Positions 15,093 through 15,937 of a stretch of 15,937 bases of DNA are shown here, in pieces. The notes below the pieces were generated by a model, which was not told the DNA's origin, searched no databases, and saw only the letters and a list, made by a program, of their open reading frames with translations. Within the stretch, counting starts at the first letter, position 1. Every line of letters starts with the position of its first letter. A program made the translations under genes and the position numbers. The DNA comes from JANRKH01 sp033761815 (GTDB taxonomy: Bacteria > Pseudomonadota > Alphaproteobacteria > Rickettsiales > Rickettsiaceae): NCBI GenBank assembly GCA_033761815.1, contig JANRMF010000028.1, forward strand, positions 1 through 15,937, written 5' to 3'.

Positions 15093-15097
15093 AAGGA
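15093..15097 (+). promoter_or_regulatory. clpP: ribosome binding site of clpP
   Basis: AAGGA lies 5 nt before the ATG at 15103. It is one of the few clear Shine-Dalgarno sites here and confirms the clpP start. No convincing promoter is visible in the 45-bp gap; TTGAAT-N18-TTATAA (15047-15076) is the best weak match. Confidence 0.6.
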
Positions 15098-15102
15098 AAA
15101 CT

Positions 15103-15708
15103 ATGTCTTACGTCCCGATAGTAATTGAACAAACCAGTAAAGGAGAAAGAGCTTATGATATATATTCAAGACTCCTAAAAGAGAGGGTGATATTTGTTTA
15201 TGGTCCAATTGAGGATCACATGGCTTCTGTAATTGTTGCGCAATTACTATTTTTAGAAGCGGATAATCCTGAAAAAGATATTTATATGTATATAAACTCA
15301 CCAGGCGGGGTAGTTACTTCTGGTCTTTCTATTTACGATACTATGCAATATATTAAGCCGGACGTATCAACGCTTTGTATAGGCCAAGCATGTTCTATGG
15401 GGTCTTTGCTTCTCACAGCCGGGGCAAAAGGAAAGAGATTCATTCTCCCTCACGCAAGGGTTATGCTCCACCAGCCAAGCGGTGGTTTCCAGGGTCAAGC
15501 AACAGATGCACAGATTCATCTAAACGAAATGCTCAAAATCAAATCTCTAATAAATGACATTTACGCAAAACATACAAATAAAAGCCCAAAGGATATATTT
15601 GAGGCGCTTGAGAGGGACAATTTCATGAGCCCTCGGGAAGCAAAAGAATTTGGCGTAGTAGATGAAATTTTTGCAAACAGGCCTCAAACCACGCCTCAGA
15701 AGAAGTAG
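15103..15708 (+). CDS. clpP: ATP-dependent Clp protease, proteolytic subunit
   Basis: Serine protease that forms the two-ring, 14-subunit chamber fed by ClpX or ClpA; cytosolic protein quality control and regulated proteolysis. The 201 residues are the standard length. MSYVPIVIEQTSKGERAYDIYSR is the typical N-terminus. INSPGG (64-69) precedes the handle. The catalytic triad is Ser98 in GQACSMGS (94-101), His123 in VMLHQPSGG (120-128) and Asp172 in ERDNFMSP (170-177). A short propeptide is likely. In many proteobacteria clpX follows directly; here 229 noncoding bases follow and no clpX start is visible before the window ends, so it may be elsewhere. Confidence 0.98.
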   Translation: MSYVPIVIEQTSKGERAYDIYSRLLKERVIFVYGPIEDHMASVIVAQLLFLEADNPEKDIYMYINSPGGVVTSGLSIYDTMQYIKPDVSTLCIGQACSMGSLLLTAGAKGKRFILPHARVMLHQPSGGFQGQATDAQIHLNEMLKIKSLINDIYAKHTNKSPKDIFEALERDNFMSPREAKEFGVVDEIFANRPQTTPQKK

Positions 15709-15937
15709 TTGCGGTATTGCGCTATTCCGATTTGTAAATGATCCAAATTAATTGTTGCTTAAGGGCTCGCCCCTCGCGTAATTACTAAATATATTCAGCC
15801 CACCCGCCAAAATTTGAAATTTTTCGATAAATTCAAAAATTTAAACTTGCATCCTGTAATTGCGCATGAAATTTTGTTCGCACGACTCAGTTTTTTGTGC
15901 TAATCGTTAATTTTTATCCCGACTTTGACAGCAAAAA
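15709..15937. other. noncoding stretch after clpP
   Basis: No credible open frame or RNA gene is seen to the window edge. Visible structure: AAATTTTT (15817-15824) pairs with AAAAATTT (15835-15842), with the alternative TTTGAA/TTCAAA (15813-15818 and 15832-15837). A small GC patch GGGCTCGCCCC lies near 15763-15773. On the minus strand, AAAGTCGGG (15918-15926) repeats a motif found in the two promoter blocks at 9976 and 10924. None of the hairpins is a strong terminator for clpP. Confidence 0.4.

Noticed and set aside
1..15937. tRNA genes, CRISPR arrays, insertion sequences
   Set aside because: No GTTCRAATC-type T-loop in a cloverleaf context (the TTCGAATC near 11651 is inside tilS), no regularly spaced repeats, and no transposase motifs or flanking inverted repeats with target duplications were found.

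Overview
The window is 15.9 kb of compact, AT-rich, mostly housekeeping chromosome from a bacterium that looks like an alphaproteobacterium of the Rickettsiales type. The reasons are the tilS-ftsH pair, a lone ccmE, an adjacent sucC-sucD pair without other TCA-cycle genes, a simple gmk/pheST neighbourhood, heavy use of AGA/AGG and ATA codons, and several genes without a clear Shine-Dalgarno. The genus cannot be settled from the sequence, and no rRNA or tRNA gene is present. I see no transposase, CRISPR array, toxin-antitoxin pair or phage gene.

Layout. Positions 1-281 hold a possible 3' end of an unknown gene and then nothing recognisable. On the minus strand come ccmE (282-683), sucD and sucC (893-2945, transcribed sucC then sucD), a membrane family-2 glycosyltransferase (3130-4728) that starts at TTG inside the 3' end of an unrecognised envelope-protein gene (4706-5740), and gmk (5866-6492). 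Only 45 bp away, the plus strand begins pheS-pheT (6538-9941, 4-bp overlap). It continues with a Bax inhibitor-1/YccA membrane protein (10032-10772), a strong terminator, a structured intergenic stretch, tilS-ftsH (11046-14292, 8-bp overlap), a shortened Mrp-type P-loop ATPase (14383-15057) and clpP (15103-15708). The last 229 bp are noncoding.

How the genes relate. The plus-strand block from 10 kb on has a protein-quality-control flavour: a YccA-type protein (YccA is an FtsH substrate and modulator in E. coli), the FtsH protease itself and ClpP. The YccA-type gene is preceded by an almost perfect RpoH (sigma-32) promoter, CTTGAAA-N14-CCCTATAT. A related block with a degenerate -35 lies upstream of tilS-ftsH. 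The minus-strand block combines energy metabolism (succinyl-CoA synthetase), cytochrome c maturation and a translationally coupled envelope pair.

Most of the window is ordinary. The parts deserving a second look are the heat-shock promoter and its relative, the folded leader before tilS, a short GC-rich palindromic segment inside tilS, the reduced Mrp without the N-terminal MIP18-like domain or the CxxC motif, and the uncharacterised envelope protein/glycosyltransferase pair. I found no convincing wholly new system.
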